64,000 nucleotides of DNA from Ochrobactrum vermis (GTDB lineage Bacteria > Pseudomonadota > Alphaproteobacteria > Rhizobiales > Rhizobiaceae), in contig NZ_PCOC01000001.1 of the NCBI RefSeq assembly GCF_002975205.1, positions 1,612,001 through 1,676,000 on the forward strand, in the 5' to 3' direction. The stretch's first letter is position 1; every line of letters starts with the position of its first letter. Of the stretch, positions 1 through 8,151 are shown one piece after another. The notes beneath the pieces are model-generated. The model saw only the letters and a list, made by a program, of their open reading frames with translations. It did not search any database and was not told where the DNA came from. The position numbers were made by a program, and so were the translations under genes.

Positions 1-1
1 C

Positions 2-697
2 GGAAGCCGCCTCTTCGGCTGGCTGCTATTGGCGGTTGTCGTTCTGATTCTGCTTTCAGTCGTCGTGAATGTTGGCGGGCGTCTACTCGGTCCTCTGATT
101 GCGCGAGGCGGACACTCCGACAGCACGGACGCTTACGAGATCATCATCGGCAACAATGTCCTGTCGATTCCTGCCAATATGATCCGCTTTCCGAATCAGC
201 GGCGCGACGGTGTGACGGGGCGCCTCGATCTCTATGCGCGCTGGCCGGGCATGACTGGCTATACGGAACGTGACCGCGCCATCTTCAACCTTCTCACTGC
301 GAAGCGGCATCTCATTTTCATGTCCATCGAGCAGCGAACAATGTCGCGCGATATGAGCGGGCGTTACCTGCCAATATATGCCGAGCTGATAGACCCGGTC
401 GGGGAAGTTGCCCCCGGAAACCTGACGGTACACCGCTTTCTCGAAAACAGCGGTTACAAGGGCGAGGAACTGGTCTTGTCCGACCCGAGCAGTGGCAAGC
501 CGGAATTTGTTGCGCGATGCCTTGCGGATGGCGCAGCGGAAAGCTTCAATTCATGCGAGCGTGATGTCCAGTTTGGGCGCGACTTGCAGATTCTCTACAG
601 ATTCCCCCGCTCCATGCTGGGCGACTGGAAGTCACTGGACAAGGCGGTTGTCGAATTTGCCAATGCTCATCTCCTTGACGGCAAACCTGCCGACTGA
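2..697 (+). CDS. Hypothetical membrane-anchored protein, 5' end outside window
   Basis: The frame is already open at base 2, so the true start lies upstream of the window. A TTG at 29 could be read as a start but would cut into the hydrophobic stretch. The first 25 or so visible residues form one strong membrane segment (LLLAVVVLILLSVVVN), followed by about 200 soluble residues with two cysteines near the C-terminus. The layout suggests a protein anchored by its N-terminus with the bulk in the periplasm. I recognise no domain and assign no function. Its last 31 bases overlap the end of the convergent exporter gene on the other strand, so the two transcripts are complementary at their 3' ends. 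Confidence 0.7.
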   Translation, partial: GSRLFGWLLLAVVVLILLSVVVNVGGRLLGPLIARGGHSDSTDAYEIIIGNNVLSIPANMIRFPNQRRDGVTGRLDLYARWPGMTGYTERDRAIFNLLTAKRHLIFMSIEQRTMSRDMSGRYLPIYAELIDPVGEVAPGNLTVHRFLENSGYKGEELVLSDPSSGKPEFVARCLADGAAESFNSCERDVQFGRDLQILYRFPRSMLGDWKSLDKAVVEFANAHLLDGKPAD

Positions 698-1854
698 CGC
701 CGCACGAAAATGAGCGGTGGAGCAGCCACGAGATAGATTGCCGGGCCAACCAGCCACACCCATCCGTTCCAACTTGCAGCAGTCCTCATATAAAGGGCCG
801 TAAAAATAATCGGCCCGGCAACGGCACTGATATTCGTAAGACTTGCGAGCGTTCCCTGAAGTGCACCTTGCTTGTCTTGACTGGTCTTATTCGACAGGAC
901 GGACTGCAGAGCAGGCATCGCTATACCGCCAAACGCCAGCAAGACGAGAATTGGTGCTACCATCCAGCCTTCTTTAGCAATCGCGAGGGATGCCATGCCC
1001 AGCCCATCAGCTGCTATTCCGATGAATATCGTATATCCAGCTCCAATTGTTGCAACGAGACGACCCGTACCCATCCATTGAAACATGGCATGCAGCAGAC
1101 CGAAGATCGCAAGCGACAAGCCCACATATGTCGTGTCCCAATGGAAACGATCTTCCGTGAATATCACCCACAAGGCAGCTGGTATCTGTCCTACCAGTTG
1201 CAGAAGAAAGAAAATCCATAGCAAGAGTTTCAGTCCCTTCTGCACACCTGATGGTACAATGGCGCCAAGAGATCCTTTTGCCTGTGGCGTTGGTTTGGCT
1301 GTCCGGCGAACCTCCGGCATCAACAGGAAAACCGACAGGGCCATGGAACCGCTGACCACGGCAGCGGCGGCGAATGGAGCCGTCGGCGACACATTGCCTA
1401 ATGCGCCGCCTATAACTGGTCCAAGAATCATGCCGCCGCCATAACAGGCACCCAACCAGCCGAAGGCTTGGGCACGTGCGCCCTCCTCCACCGTATCTGC
1501 TATGCAGGCCCCTGCGACGGCCATCGTCGCTCCCATCATACCCGATAGGATGCGCCCCACATAGAGAACCCACAGATGGGGCGCAGCAGACATAATGGCA
1601 TAATCGACCGTCGAGCCGATAAGCGAGCCAAGCAAGACCGGCTTCCGGCCAAACCGGTCGGACATTCGCCCTAGAATGGGAGCGAAGATAACCTGCATCA
1701 GCGCATAAAGAGACAGCAGAACTCCATAGTGACCTGCCACATCGTCGGAATGGACCACATCGCGCAGTAAGCTGGGCAGAACGGGCATCACCAGCCCGAT
1801 GCCCATGGCATCCAAAGCTGTAACAGCCAGGACAATCATCAACGTGCGGTTCAT
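667..1854 (-). CDS. TetA-like MFS drug exporter (probable tetracycline efflux)
   Basis: A 395-residue 12-helix major facilitator. It strongly resembles the TetA class A/C/G efflux proteins, which exchange a metal-tetracycline complex for a proton at the inner membrane. Family features seen include ALDAMGIGLVMPVLP in helix 1, the loop 2-3 motif GRMSDRFGRKP, GRILSGMMGA in helix 4, and LVGQIPAALWVIFTEDRFHWD near the middle. An ATG at 1866 is in frame, but the ATG at 1854 has a GGGA just upstream and gives the N-terminal length usual for TetA, so I chose it. It is divergent from a TetR repressor, with two tet-type operators between them. It differs clearly from the plasmid tet genes I remember, so it looks like a chromosomal relative. 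The real substrate range is not proven. Confidence 0.85.
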   Translation of the reverse strand: MNRTLMIVLAVTALDAMGIGLVMPVLPSLLRDVVHSDDVAGHYGVLLSLYALMQVIFAPILGRMSDRFGRKPVLLGSLIGSTVDYAIMSAAPHLWVLYVGRILSGMMGATMAVAGACIADTVEEGARAQAFGWLGACYGGGMILGPVIGGALGNVSPTAPFAAAAVVSGSMALSVFLLMPEVRRTAKPTPQAKGSLGAIVPSGVQKGLKLLLWIFFLLQLVGQIPAALWVIFTEDRFHWDTTYVGLSLAIFGLLHAMFQWMGTGRLVATIGAGYTIFIGIAADGLGMASLAIAKEGWMVAPILVLLAFGGIAMPALQSVLSNKTSQDKQGALQGTLASLTNISAVAGPIIFTALYMRTAASWNGWVWLVGPAIYLVAAPPLIFVRRQSAGLPSRR

Positions 1855-1866
1855 GCCAGTTCCCAT

Positions 1867-1915
1867 AATTTATCAATGATAAGGATCTGGATTTAAAATT
1901 TATCAATGATAAATT
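1867..1915. promoter_or_regulatory. Tandem tet-type operators in the tetA/tetR divergent region
   Basis: Two copies of AATTTATCAATGATAA start at 1867 and 1897, exactly 30 bp apart. Each is a palindrome centred on one base; the second extends to a perfect 19-bp palindrome (1897-1915). The core TATCATTGATA (minus strand) is the core of the classical tetO operator. The first copy overlaps the start region of the exporter gene, and the second lies 21 bp before the proposed repressor start. Two operators about three helical turns apart match the tetO1/tetO2 arrangement between tetA and tetR. Confidence 0.85.
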
Positions 1916-1935
1916 GTCAAGGCATAACTGATTTG

Positions 1936-2547
1936 GTGAGCGCATTGGCAAAACTACACCGTGATACCCTGATACGAACGGCACTCGAACTATTGAATGA
2001 GGTCGGAGAAGAAGGCCTGACGACGCGTCGCCTGGCGGAACGGCTGGGCGTGCAGCAGCCCGCGCTTTACTGGCATTTCAAAAACAAACGCGTGTTGCTG
2101 GATGCCCTGGCGGAAACGATTTTGGCGAAGCATCACGACCACGCCTTACCGCGCGCCGGGGAGCACTGGCGTCATTTCCTGATTGAAAATGCGCGTAGTT
2201 TCCGGCGGGCATTGCTAACTTATCGTGACGGTGCACGCATCCATGCCGGAACGCGCCCGAATAACAATCAGATAGGACAGGCGCAAGCCCAGATCGATTT
2301 TTTGACCCAGGCAGGCTTTACACCCGCAGATGCAGCGCGCGCGCTGATCACCATAAGCCATTATGTTGTCGGTTCTGCGCTGGAACAACAGGCTTACATC
2401 CACGAGAACAAACCGTCCGATATGACGAATATCGCAGCCGCATCGAATACCGCAGAAGCCATTGCAATTTTGGATGCAGAAGGCCCAGAAAGCCTGTTCG
2501 ATTTTGGTTTGATGCTTCTGATCGAGGGGCTGGAGAGACATCAGTAG
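1936..2547 (+). CDS. TetR-type tetracycline repressor
   Basis: About 203 residues from the GTG at 1936, which gives the N-terminus MSALAKLHRDTL seen in this family. An in-frame start at 1906 would lie inside the operator and is less likely. The helix-turn-helix reads TTRRLAERLGVQQPALYWHF, nearly the same as true TetR proteins. The ligand-binding core keeps DGARIHAGTRP and NARSFRRALL, which carry the counterparts of TetR(B) His100 and Asn82, and a Gln near QAQIDFL. This argues for tetracycline as inducer rather than a general TetR fold. It is divergent from the TetA-like exporter and should repress both genes through the two operators. Confidence 0.85.
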   Translation: MSALAKLHRDTLIRTALELLNEVGEEGLTTRRLAERLGVQQPALYWHFKNKRVLLDALAETILAKHHDHALPRAGEHWRHFLIENARSFRRALLTYRDGARIHAGTRPNNNQIGQAQAQIDFLTQAGFTPADAARALITISHYVVGSALEQQAYIHENKPSDMTNIAAASNTAEAIAILDAEGPESLFDFGLMLLIEGLERHQ

Positions 2548-2563
2548 TCCTGAGCCGAGCCCT

Positions 2564-2929
2564 CTACTTCCCGCTCAATTCCTGAAAAGCGCTTTGCCCA
2601 TCTTCCCTGAACTTGATCTTGCCCAGCGGAACCCCGCTCATGAGGCGTTCTTCAGTGGCAGTCAGCACGATTTCCAGCCGGAGCATTTCCGTCGAACCTA
2701 GAAGCTTCCAGCATCCTTTTCCCGCAAGAAGGGAAACGTTGTGATCCATAACATAAGCGGCGGCGGCATAGGCGCCGTCGCATTTCCCAACGCTTTGCGG
2801 TTCATCGAGGATCTCGATCACCGAAAGGGACCCATCGTCCTGCTCTGTTTCAATGGTACCCAGAATTTCAGCGCGCGCCGCAAAGGACAAGGCGACCAAC
2901 AACATAGCCAAAGAAAAACCGAACTTCAT
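2564..2929 (-). CDS. Small secreted protein of unknown function
   Basis: About 121 residues. I chose the ATG at 2929 over one 12 bases upstream because it gives a clean signal peptide (MKFGFSLAMLLVALSFAARA, cleavage likely before EILG). The mature part of about 100 residues has two cysteines (around CDGAYAA and KGCWKLLG) that could form a disulfide in the periplasm. No domain is recognised. It ends 16 bp from the convergent tetR gene, and nothing in the neighbourhood indicates its role. Confidence 0.65.
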   Translation of the reverse strand: MKFGFSLAMLLVALSFAARAEILGTIETEQDDGSLSVIEILDEPQSVGKCDGAYAAAAYVMDHNVSLLAGKGCWKLLGSTEMLRLEIVLTATEERLMSGVPLGKIKFREDGQSAFQELSGK

Positions 2930-3125
2930 AAAGACACCCAAGGGTCAGAAATTATTTGGCAGTCTTAGAGACTGAATCAAAAAGCGGCATGTGTGTGGGA
3001 AAATGGCGATTCTCGAGTACCGGAGCTGAGCGTGCTCAAGGAACGTGAGCAACCGACGGCAGCATGACGGACGGAGCCAGCGTGGCAGCGACGGTCTTCA
3101 CGAATCCTCATTGTCCGGATAACAA

Positions 3126-3154
3126 GACGCCCTCTCCGTTATGGAAAGGGCGTC
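3126..3154 (-). terminator. Hairpin downstream of the DUF3126 gene
   Basis: GACGCCCT (3126-3133) pairs with AGGGCGTC (3147-3154), with two extra pairs inside. It lies 56 bp past the stop of the minus-strand gene at 3210. The following U-run is poor, so this may be a weak terminator or an RNA end stabiliser. Confidence 0.45.
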
Positions 3155-3209
3155 AAAGAACATTCCTACCGTGCATCAGCGTCGTTCGGGACGCGATTGC
3201 CGTGACAGA

Positions 3210-3416
3210 TCAAAGATCGACGTCGAGAATAGCCATCGAGAAATTGTAGGAGAGTTCGCCCTCGTCCTCGTCCTTATAGACCAGGCCCAAGAATTCGTCG
3301 TTGAGATAAAGCTCGGCGGAGTCGTTTTTGCGCGGGCGCGCCTTCACCTGCAGGCCGGGATTGTTGAAGGTCCGTTTGAAATAGGCGTCAAGTTTTTTGA
3401 GTTCTTCGGGTTTCAA
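3210..3416 (-). CDS. DUF3126 family protein
   Basis: A 68-residue protein. The start is the TTG at 3416: AGGAG lies seven bases upstream and the product MKPEELKKLDAYFKRTF has the usual DUF3126 N-terminus. The longer in-frame version from 3464 has no such site. The protein is compact, charged and cytoplasmic, with conserved blocks LQVKARPRK, ELYLNDEFLGLVYKDEDEGE and SYNFSMAILDVDL. The family is widespread in alphaproteobacteria and its function is not known to me. It is transcribed in the same direction as, and downstream of, cysE, with a hairpin between them. Confidence 0.85.
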   Translation of the reverse strand: MKPEELKKLDAYFKRTFNNPGLQVKARPRKNDSAELYLNDEFLGLVYKDEDEGELSYNFSMAILDVDL

Positions 3417-3538
3417 CCGGCTTCTCCTGATATTGAATTGAGCCGGTTTTATTGCACCCGGCAATTTCCTATGTAAACCCCCGGCAAAGCCCTGCTCATG
3501 GGTTGTCGGCAGTTAATAGCTTCTTTTGACAGAATATA

Positions 3539-3570
3539 GGCCGCATACCGGAAAAAACCAGCATGCGGCC
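3539..3570 (-). terminator. Probable cysE terminator hairpin
   Basis: GGCCGCAT (3539-3546) pairs with ATGCGGCC (3563-3570) about 30 bp after the cysE stop. On the minus strand it is followed by TATATT rather than a clean U-run, so termination may be partial. Confidence 0.5.
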
Positions 3571-3601
3571 GTGTTCAGCCTACAGCGGTACAACGTATCG
3601 C

Positions 3602-4426
3602 TTAAATCCCTTCACCCAGCATCTGGTCCATGACGCGGGAAGGTTCGGCGCAGCCCGTATCTCCCATGATCCGGGCCGGCACACCGGCAACCGTGACATT
3701 GTTCGGAACGGGCTTCAGAACAACCGAACCGGCAGCGATTTTCGAGCAATGACCGACTTCGATATTGCCGAGAATTTTCGCGCCAGCACCGATCAGCACG
3801 CCATGGCGGATTTTCGGGTGACGGTCGCCGCTCGATTTCCCTGTTCCGCCAAGCGTGACACCGTGGAGGATCGAAACATTGTCTTCGATCAAGGCAGTCT
3901 CGCCGACGACAAGGCCGGTCGCATGATCGAGAAACAGCCCACTGCCAAGCCGGGCTGCCGGATGAATATCGGTCTGGAAGATCGAGGATGAACGGCTCTG
4001 CAGGTAATAAGCGAAATCCCTGCGGCCTTCATTGTAAAGCCAATGTGCCAGACGATGGGTCTGGATCGCATGGAAACCCTTCAGATAAAGGATCGGGTCC
4101 ATGAAGCGGTTATAGGCCGGATCGCGATCATAAACCGCCTGAATATCAACCCGCACGGTCTGAGACCATTCAGGATTGGCATCCAGCATCGCATCGAAGG
4201 TCTGTCGAAGAATATCGGCACTCAGATCGGCATGACCGAGACGTTCGGCAATGCGGTGCATGACCGCATCTTCCAGGCTCGACTGATTAAGGATCGTGGC
4301 ATAAAGGAACGTCCCCAGCACGGGATCGTTCTTGGCTGCTTCCTCCGCTTCGGCACGGATGGAATGCCAGATGGGATCGACTTGACCCAAACCGGGGGTC
4401 GCTTTCGCTGATGTGCGAACGGACAT
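3602..4426 (-). CDS. cysE: Serine O-acetyltransferase
   Basis: A 274-residue enzyme that acetylates L-serine with acetyl-CoA to give O-acetylserine, the first step of cysteine synthesis in the cytoplasm. The N-terminal helical domain (about residues 10-130) is followed by the left-handed beta-helix of hexapeptide repeats. The active-site region reads FLDHATGLVVGE, then ILHGVTLGGTGK and IGAGAKILGNI. The C-terminus, about 25 residues past the helix, is where cysteine usually gives feedback inhibition. The start at 4426 is supported by GGAG seven bases upstream; an ATG six bases earlier is too close to that site. Confidence 0.95.
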   Translation of the reverse strand: MSVRTSAKATPGLGQVDPIWHSIRAEAEEAAKNDPVLGTFLYATILNQSSLEDAVMHRIAERLGHADLSADILRQTFDAMLDANPEWSQTVRVDIQAVYDRDPAYNRFMDPILYLKGFHAIQTHRLAHWLYNEGRRDFAYYLQSRSSSIFQTDIHPAARLGSGLFLDHATGLVVGETALIEDNVSILHGVTLGGTGKSSGDRHPKIRHGVLIGAGAKILGNIEVGHCSKIAAGSVVLKPVPNNVTVAGVPARIMGDTGCAEPSRVMDQMLGEGI

Positions 4427-4598
4427 ATGCATACTCCAGTTTTGCACCGTGCAAGGCGAGACGACAGCCGAACTTTTCGCTCGATCCCTGCACCGCAATA
4501 CGAGTTCGGCGCGCAGCATAACTTAAAATGCTTTGCCTTGACACGGCTGAATTTGACGCGGCCCATCGGGGCGTTCTTTGTCTCAAATCAAATTCACT

Positions 4599-5369
4599 TC
4601 AGAGCGGATTTTCTTTCAGGAACTGCAATACCGCCTGCTTGTAAACCTTGTCACCGACAGCCAGCATATGGTCACGGCCCGGTATATCGACAGCCTGCCC
4701 ATTTGGCAGAAGATCGGCTAGTTCCTGCGCGCTGCCTGCAATGTCGTCGGTCGTGCCGACAGCCACGAGAACGGGCTGCATGATGCGTGCAATCGCGACC
4801 GCTGGAACTAGCTCCTTGGAGGTGATCACGCAGGCTGCGAGGGCGATACGGTCGCTCTTGGTCTGATCGGCGAATTTACGGAACATCTGTCCGCGCGGAT
4901 GCGTGATCGTCGCCGGATCTTCGGCAAGCAGCGCCTCGCCGATGGGCTCCCAGTCGCCCGCACCCGTCACCATACCAATGCCGAGACCGCCAAAAACAGC
5001 ACTACGGACACGTTCTGCGTGCTCAATGGCCAGAAACGCCGTGATGCGCGCGCCCATGGAATACCCCATGACATGCGCCTTTTCGATCCCTAGGTGATCG
5101 AGCAGGGCCGCAGCATCAGCCGCCATCTTGGTCGGCGTATAATCGTCGGCGTCATGGCTTTTGGCCGAGAATCCGTGTCCACGATCATCAATGGCGATAA
5201 CATGATATCCGGCTTCGGTCAGCGTCCGGAACCAGCCGGGCGAAACCCAGTTGACGAGGCTCGAAGAAGCAAAGCCGTGAATGAGCAGGATCGGATCGCC
5301 TTCTCCGTCCTGACGATATGCCAGACGCAAGCCGTCATGTTCGAAATATTCGATATCGAAGGCACTCAC
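4599..5369 (-). CDS. Alpha/beta-fold hydrolase
   Basis: A 256-residue cytoplasmic protein with a full alpha/beta hydrolase fold. The oxyanion region is HGFASS, the nucleophile elbow is GYSMGA (Ser), the acid is probably the Asp in GTTDDIAG, and the His is in PGRDHMLAV. Length and layout fit esterases and C-C hydrolases of the MhpC/BioH type. The substrate cannot be told from sequence. It lies between cysE and the DUF192 gene in the same orientation with modest gaps, and nothing links it to cysteine synthesis. Confidence 0.85.
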   Translation of the reverse strand: MSAFDIEYFEHDGLRLAYRQDGEGDPILLIHGFASSSLVNWVSPGWFRTLTEAGYHVIAIDDRGHGFSAKSHDADDYTPTKMAADAAALLDHLGIEKAHVMGYSMGARITAFLAIEHAERVRSAVFGGLGIGMVTGAGDWEPIGEALLAEDPATITHPRGQMFRKFADQTKSDRIALAACVITSKELVPAVAIARIMQPVLVAVGTTDDIAGSAQELADLLPNGQAVDIPGRDHMLAVGDKVYKQAVLQFLKENPL

Positions 5370-5402
5370 CTGATTATTCCTCTTGATTGCATTGTCTTGA
5401 CG

Positions 5403-5882
5403 TCACGGCTTGCACGCACCGCAAATCACGCGATGAACGGCCTTGTCACCAAGCTTTATGCCGGTTCGTTTAACCGTACCGGCCAGAAGTTCCACGACAT
5501 ACGCTGCCGGAACCTCGGATGAAATGATATTTTCGGAGAATGGCACCGCATTTTCGTGAATGGCCGATACACGCCCCTTGTCGTCTAGGAAGACCATATC
5601 GAGCGGCGATGGCGTGTTCTGCATCCACATCATGACGCGTCGCATCTCGCCAAACACGAAGATCATCGCCCGATCTTTGGGAAAATCCGTTCGCCACATC
5701 AGGCCGCGCACACGCGCGTCGTCGCTATCTGCCACTTCCAGCGCAAAGTTCACCTTGTTGCCATTGGAGGTGATGAATGTCAGCGGCTCCTTGTCGACCG
5801 GCAACCGCATCGGCTGTGTTTCATCGGCCTGAGCAGCGAACGCAAAGAAAACAAATGCAAAAACAAGAAAAATGCGACCCAT
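5403..5882 (-). CDS. DUF192 family secreted protein
   Basis: About 159 residues from the ATG at 5882, which gives a clear signal peptide (IFLVFAFVFFAFAAQA). Longer versions up to 5966 put non-signal sequence in front. The mature part is one DUF192 domain with the conserved blocks RVRGLMWRTDFP, MMWMQNTPSPLDMVFLD and AYVVELLAGTV. The domain is a small beta-barrel of unknown role, periplasmic here. It is downstream of the cold-shock-domain gene in the same direction, 248 bp away, an association I recall from related genomes. Confidence 0.85.
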   Translation of the reverse strand: MGRIFLVFAFVFFAFAAQADETQPMRLPVDKEPLTFITSNGNKVNFALEVADSDDARVRGLMWRTDFPKDRAMIFVFGEMRRVMMWMQNTPSPLDMVFLDDKGRVSAIHENAVPFSENIISSEVPAAYVVELLAGTVKRTGIKLGDKAVHRVICGACKP

Positions 5883-6130
5883 ACCCTGCCCATTCTGACA
5901 AATAATTAGGGCCGTGAACCTATCAACGGGACAGGATGGCGACAAGACCGCGCAAGGTAGTAACAAGCGTCTTTCACCCGCTTGTTACTACAATAGGGAG
6001 TTTCGGCACGCTCTGAACCATGCGCTTGATTGGCGCACAATCCAACTGGAGTACATCGACGGCCTATAAGCTTATGCTTTAAATAGAAAAGGTAGAGCTC
6101 AGGTCTGAATGATTCAGATCGAAACGTACT

Positions 6131-6712
6131 CTAATGAGAAACCGGGATCGCCGTGCCGATATCCGGATGGATTTCAGCGGCCATCAAGCCCTTGTCGCCT
6201 TCGCCGAAGCGAATGAGTACGACCTGACCGGGACGCAATTCCATCATGCCGAAACGACGCAGCGTCTCCATATGGATGAAAATATCTTCCGTCCCCTCAC
6301 CGCGCGTCAGAAAGCCGAAGCCCTTGGTACGGTTGAACCACTTGACGATCACACGCTCAAGACCGCTCGATGGCGTGACAATTACATGGGTGCGCTGCGG
6401 CGGCATCTGCGCCGGATGAACAGCGGTCGACGTATCCATCGACAGAACACGGAAACATTGCAGGCCGCGATCGCCATGGCGCACTTCACAAACGATGCGT
6501 GCACCTTCCAAAGCGGTCTGGAAGCCGTCGCGGCGCAATGAAGTCACATGAAGAAGAATGTCATTAAGGCCCGGCTGGTCTGGAACAATGAAGCCGTAGC
6601 CCTTGGCTACGTCGAACCATTTGATATGGCCCGAAATTTCGATGATATCGCCCAGCTCTTCCGAGGCGTGCTGGCTGTGAAACTGGTCATTTGACACAGA
6701 CTTGTCCGCCAT
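6131..6712 (-). CDS. Protein with two cold-shock domains
   Basis: A 193-residue cytoplasmic protein with two CspA-type OB folds. The first (about 25-90) has [15 protein letters not shown] with RNP1 KGYGFIVP and a weaker RNP2 ILLHVTSL. The second (about 120-185) has [15 protein letters not shown] and RNP2 DIFIHMETL. It should bind single-stranded RNA or DNA. The two-domain form is typical of alphaproteobacteria. The start at 6712 has AGGAGG nine bases upstream, better than the alternative at 6766. Confidence 0.9.
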   Translation of the reverse strand: MADKSVSNDQFHSQHASEELGDIIEISGHIKWFDVAKGYGFIVPDQPGLNDILLHVTSLRRDGFQTALEGARIVCEVRHGDRGLQCFRVLSMDTSTAVHPAQMPPQRTHVIVTPSSGLERVIVKWFNRTKGFGFLTRGEGTEDIFIHMETLRRFGMMELRPGQVVLIRFGEGDKGLMAAEIHPDIGTAIPVSH

Positions 6713-7095
6713 GCGTTCGCCCCTCCTCTGTTCTTCCGTTGCGATTCCGACCTGATTCTTGTCCAAAGAATAACACTTCCTTAACCGGAGGCGGCAAGCC
6801 CAAACTTGCGTCCGTCCCCATGAAGACCACAGACTTCACAGTTTCATGGTTACTTTTTCCAGCGCAGCAGCATTTTGAAACTGACCCACCACCTGAAATA
6901 TGGCCGGTCGTCAATTTGGCAATGATGTTTCCGAGACAATTCCGGTCACATCTGCCGCTCAAAATTTTTGAACGTCATTTTCTCCGTGATAACTTGACGT
7001 TCGGCCTCCGGCATTGGATTCGATGTCCTTGGCGAACCGATCGGTCTTCCATACGTTTCCCGAACTTCAACAACCAAGCAGCCGAGGAAAAGACT
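6713..7095. other. Divergent intergenic region between the cold-shock gene and gloA
   Basis: 383 bases with no gene I can support. Reading frames stay open here on both strands, but they have no start site or protein character. The size allows a long 5' leader on the cold-shock mRNA, as is common for csp genes. I found only weak promoter-like hexamers (for example TTGAAA at 6875 and TATGGC at 6899, 18 bp apart, toward gloA). Confidence 0.5.
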
Positions 7096-7536
7096 ATGCG
7101 CTATCTGCACACGATGGTCCGAATTCGCGACATCGACGAATCTCTTGATTTTTACGTCAACAAACTCGGTCTTGAAGAAATCCGCCGCACTGAAAATGAA
7201 AAAGGTCGCTTCACGCTGATCTTTCTCGCAGCGCCTGCGGATACGGATCGGGCCAGGGCGGAGCGGGCACCGGAGCTGGAATTGACCTACAACTGGGATC
7301 CGGAAACCTATACGGGCGGTCGCAATTTCGGCCATCTCGCCTATCTGGTCGACGACATCTATGCCAGCTGCCAGAAGCTGCAGGATAAGGGCGTCACCAT
7401 CAATCGTCCGCCGCGTGACGGGCACATGGCCTTCATCAAGTCGCCCGATGGCATTTCCATCGAGCTGATCCAGAAAGGCGACCGTCTGGCGCCGAAGGAA
7501 CCTTGGGCTTCAGCCGAAAACATCGGCAGCTGGTAA
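7096..7536 (+). CDS. gloA: Lactoylglutathione lyase (glyoxalase I)
   Basis: A 146-residue enzyme that isomerises the methylglyoxal-glutathione hemithioacetal to S-lactoylglutathione. It has two VOC half-domains. The metal ligands expected for this family are all present: His5, Glu62, His80 and Glu123 (motifs YLHTMVR, ELELTYNW, FGHLAYLVDD, GISIELIQ). The length fits the short, Ni-type bacterial enzyme. The start at 7096 has GAGGAAAAG upstream. Its own terminator has been split by the insertion sequence immediately downstream. Confidence 0.95.
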   Translation: MRYLHTMVRIRDIDESLDFYVNKLGLEEIRRTENEKGRFTLIFLAAPADTDRARAERAPELELTYNWDPETYTGGRNFGHLAYLVDDIYASCQKLQDKGVTINRPPRDGHMAFIKSPDGISIELIQKGDRLAPKEPWASAENIGSW

Positions 7537-7554
7537 CAAAAAAGCCCCGGATAA

Positions 7555-7578
7555 TGAACTGACCCCCGAAAGTTGGAC
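7555..7578 (+). repeat. Left inverted repeat of the IS
   Basis: Starts TGAACTGACCCCC and ends AGTTGGAC. It matches the reverse complement of the right end (8988-9011) at about 20 of 24 positions. Confidence 0.88.
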
Positions 7579-7597
7579 ACCCAACTTCGGGGGTTTT
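7563..7597 (+). terminator. Hairpin at the IS left end, before orfA
   Basis: 7563-7576 pairs with 7581-7593 (CCCCCGAA(A)GTTGG with CCAACTTCGGGGG, one bulged A), followed by TTTT and, two bases later, the orfA ATG at 7600. The fold resembles an intrinsic terminator. It could block read-through from outside and hide the orfA start on long transcripts, which is known for other insertion sequences. Confidence 0.6.
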
Positions 7598-7599
7598 GC

Positions 7600-8151
7600 A
7601 TGTCGAAATACAGCAGCACGTTCAAGCAGGAGATCGTCGCGTACTACGGCGACGGCGGGCACAGCTACCGAGAGGTAGGTCTTCGTTTCGGGCTCGACTA
7701 TTCCATGGTCCGCCGGTGGGTCGCCAGTCACGCGGCACATGGCGTGGCTGGCTTATCTCGCAAGCACAGCCATTATGATGCACAGTTCAGGCTGTCGGTC
7801 CTTGAGCGGATGTGGAAGGATGGATTGTCCCGTCGGCAGGTGGCTGCGCTTTTTAATATTCGCAGCGCAGCTTGCGTGTCAGTCTGGGAGGATCGATATG
7901 AGCGCGGCGGCCTTGAGGCCTTGGCTCCGCGCCGAAAAGGGAGGCCGCGATCTATGCCGAAGCCACCTGTCGCCGCACCGCCGAGCCTGGTTGCCGACGG
8001 GGATGGATTGCCAAGTGATGAAGCCAGGACCCGCGAGGAATTGCTGGCAGAACTGGCCTATCTGCGCATGGAGAACGACTATCTAAAAAAACTGGAGGCC
8101 TTAACGCAGGCGCGTCAAACGCCGAACGGGCGCAAGCCGTCCAGGCGTTAA
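7600..8151 (+). CDS. IS3-family transposase OrfA
   Basis: A 183-residue DNA-binding subunit. It has two helix-turn-helix parts, YREVGLRFGLDYSMVRRWV near residues 25-45 and LSRRQVAALFNI near 80-90, and a C-terminal leucine-zipper-like helix ELLAELAYLRMENDYLKKL. This is the IS150-type layout. The ATG at 7600 lies right after the end hairpin. The A7 slippery run at 8085-8091 (CTA AAA AAA) near its end allows a -1 shift into orfB, giving the active OrfAB fusion. Confidence 0.92.
   Translation: MSKYSSTFKQEIVAYYGDGGHSYREVGLRFGLDYSMVRRWVASHAAHGVAGLSRKHSHYDAQFRLSVLERMWKDGLSRRQVAALFNIRSAACVSVWEDRYERGGLEALAPRRKGRPRSMPKPPVAAPPSLVADGDGLPSDEARTREELLAELAYLRMENDYLKKLEALTQARQTPNGRKPSRR

Noticed and set aside
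3064..3209. Short plus-strand frames between the secreted protein and the DUF3126 gene
   Set aside because: No ribosome site and no protein character; the region is better explained by the hairpin at 3126-3154.
6691..7095. Open frame continuing upstream of gloA
   Set aside because: It would add 135 residues not found in glyoxalase I; the ATG at 7096 has a ribosome site and gives the full family length.
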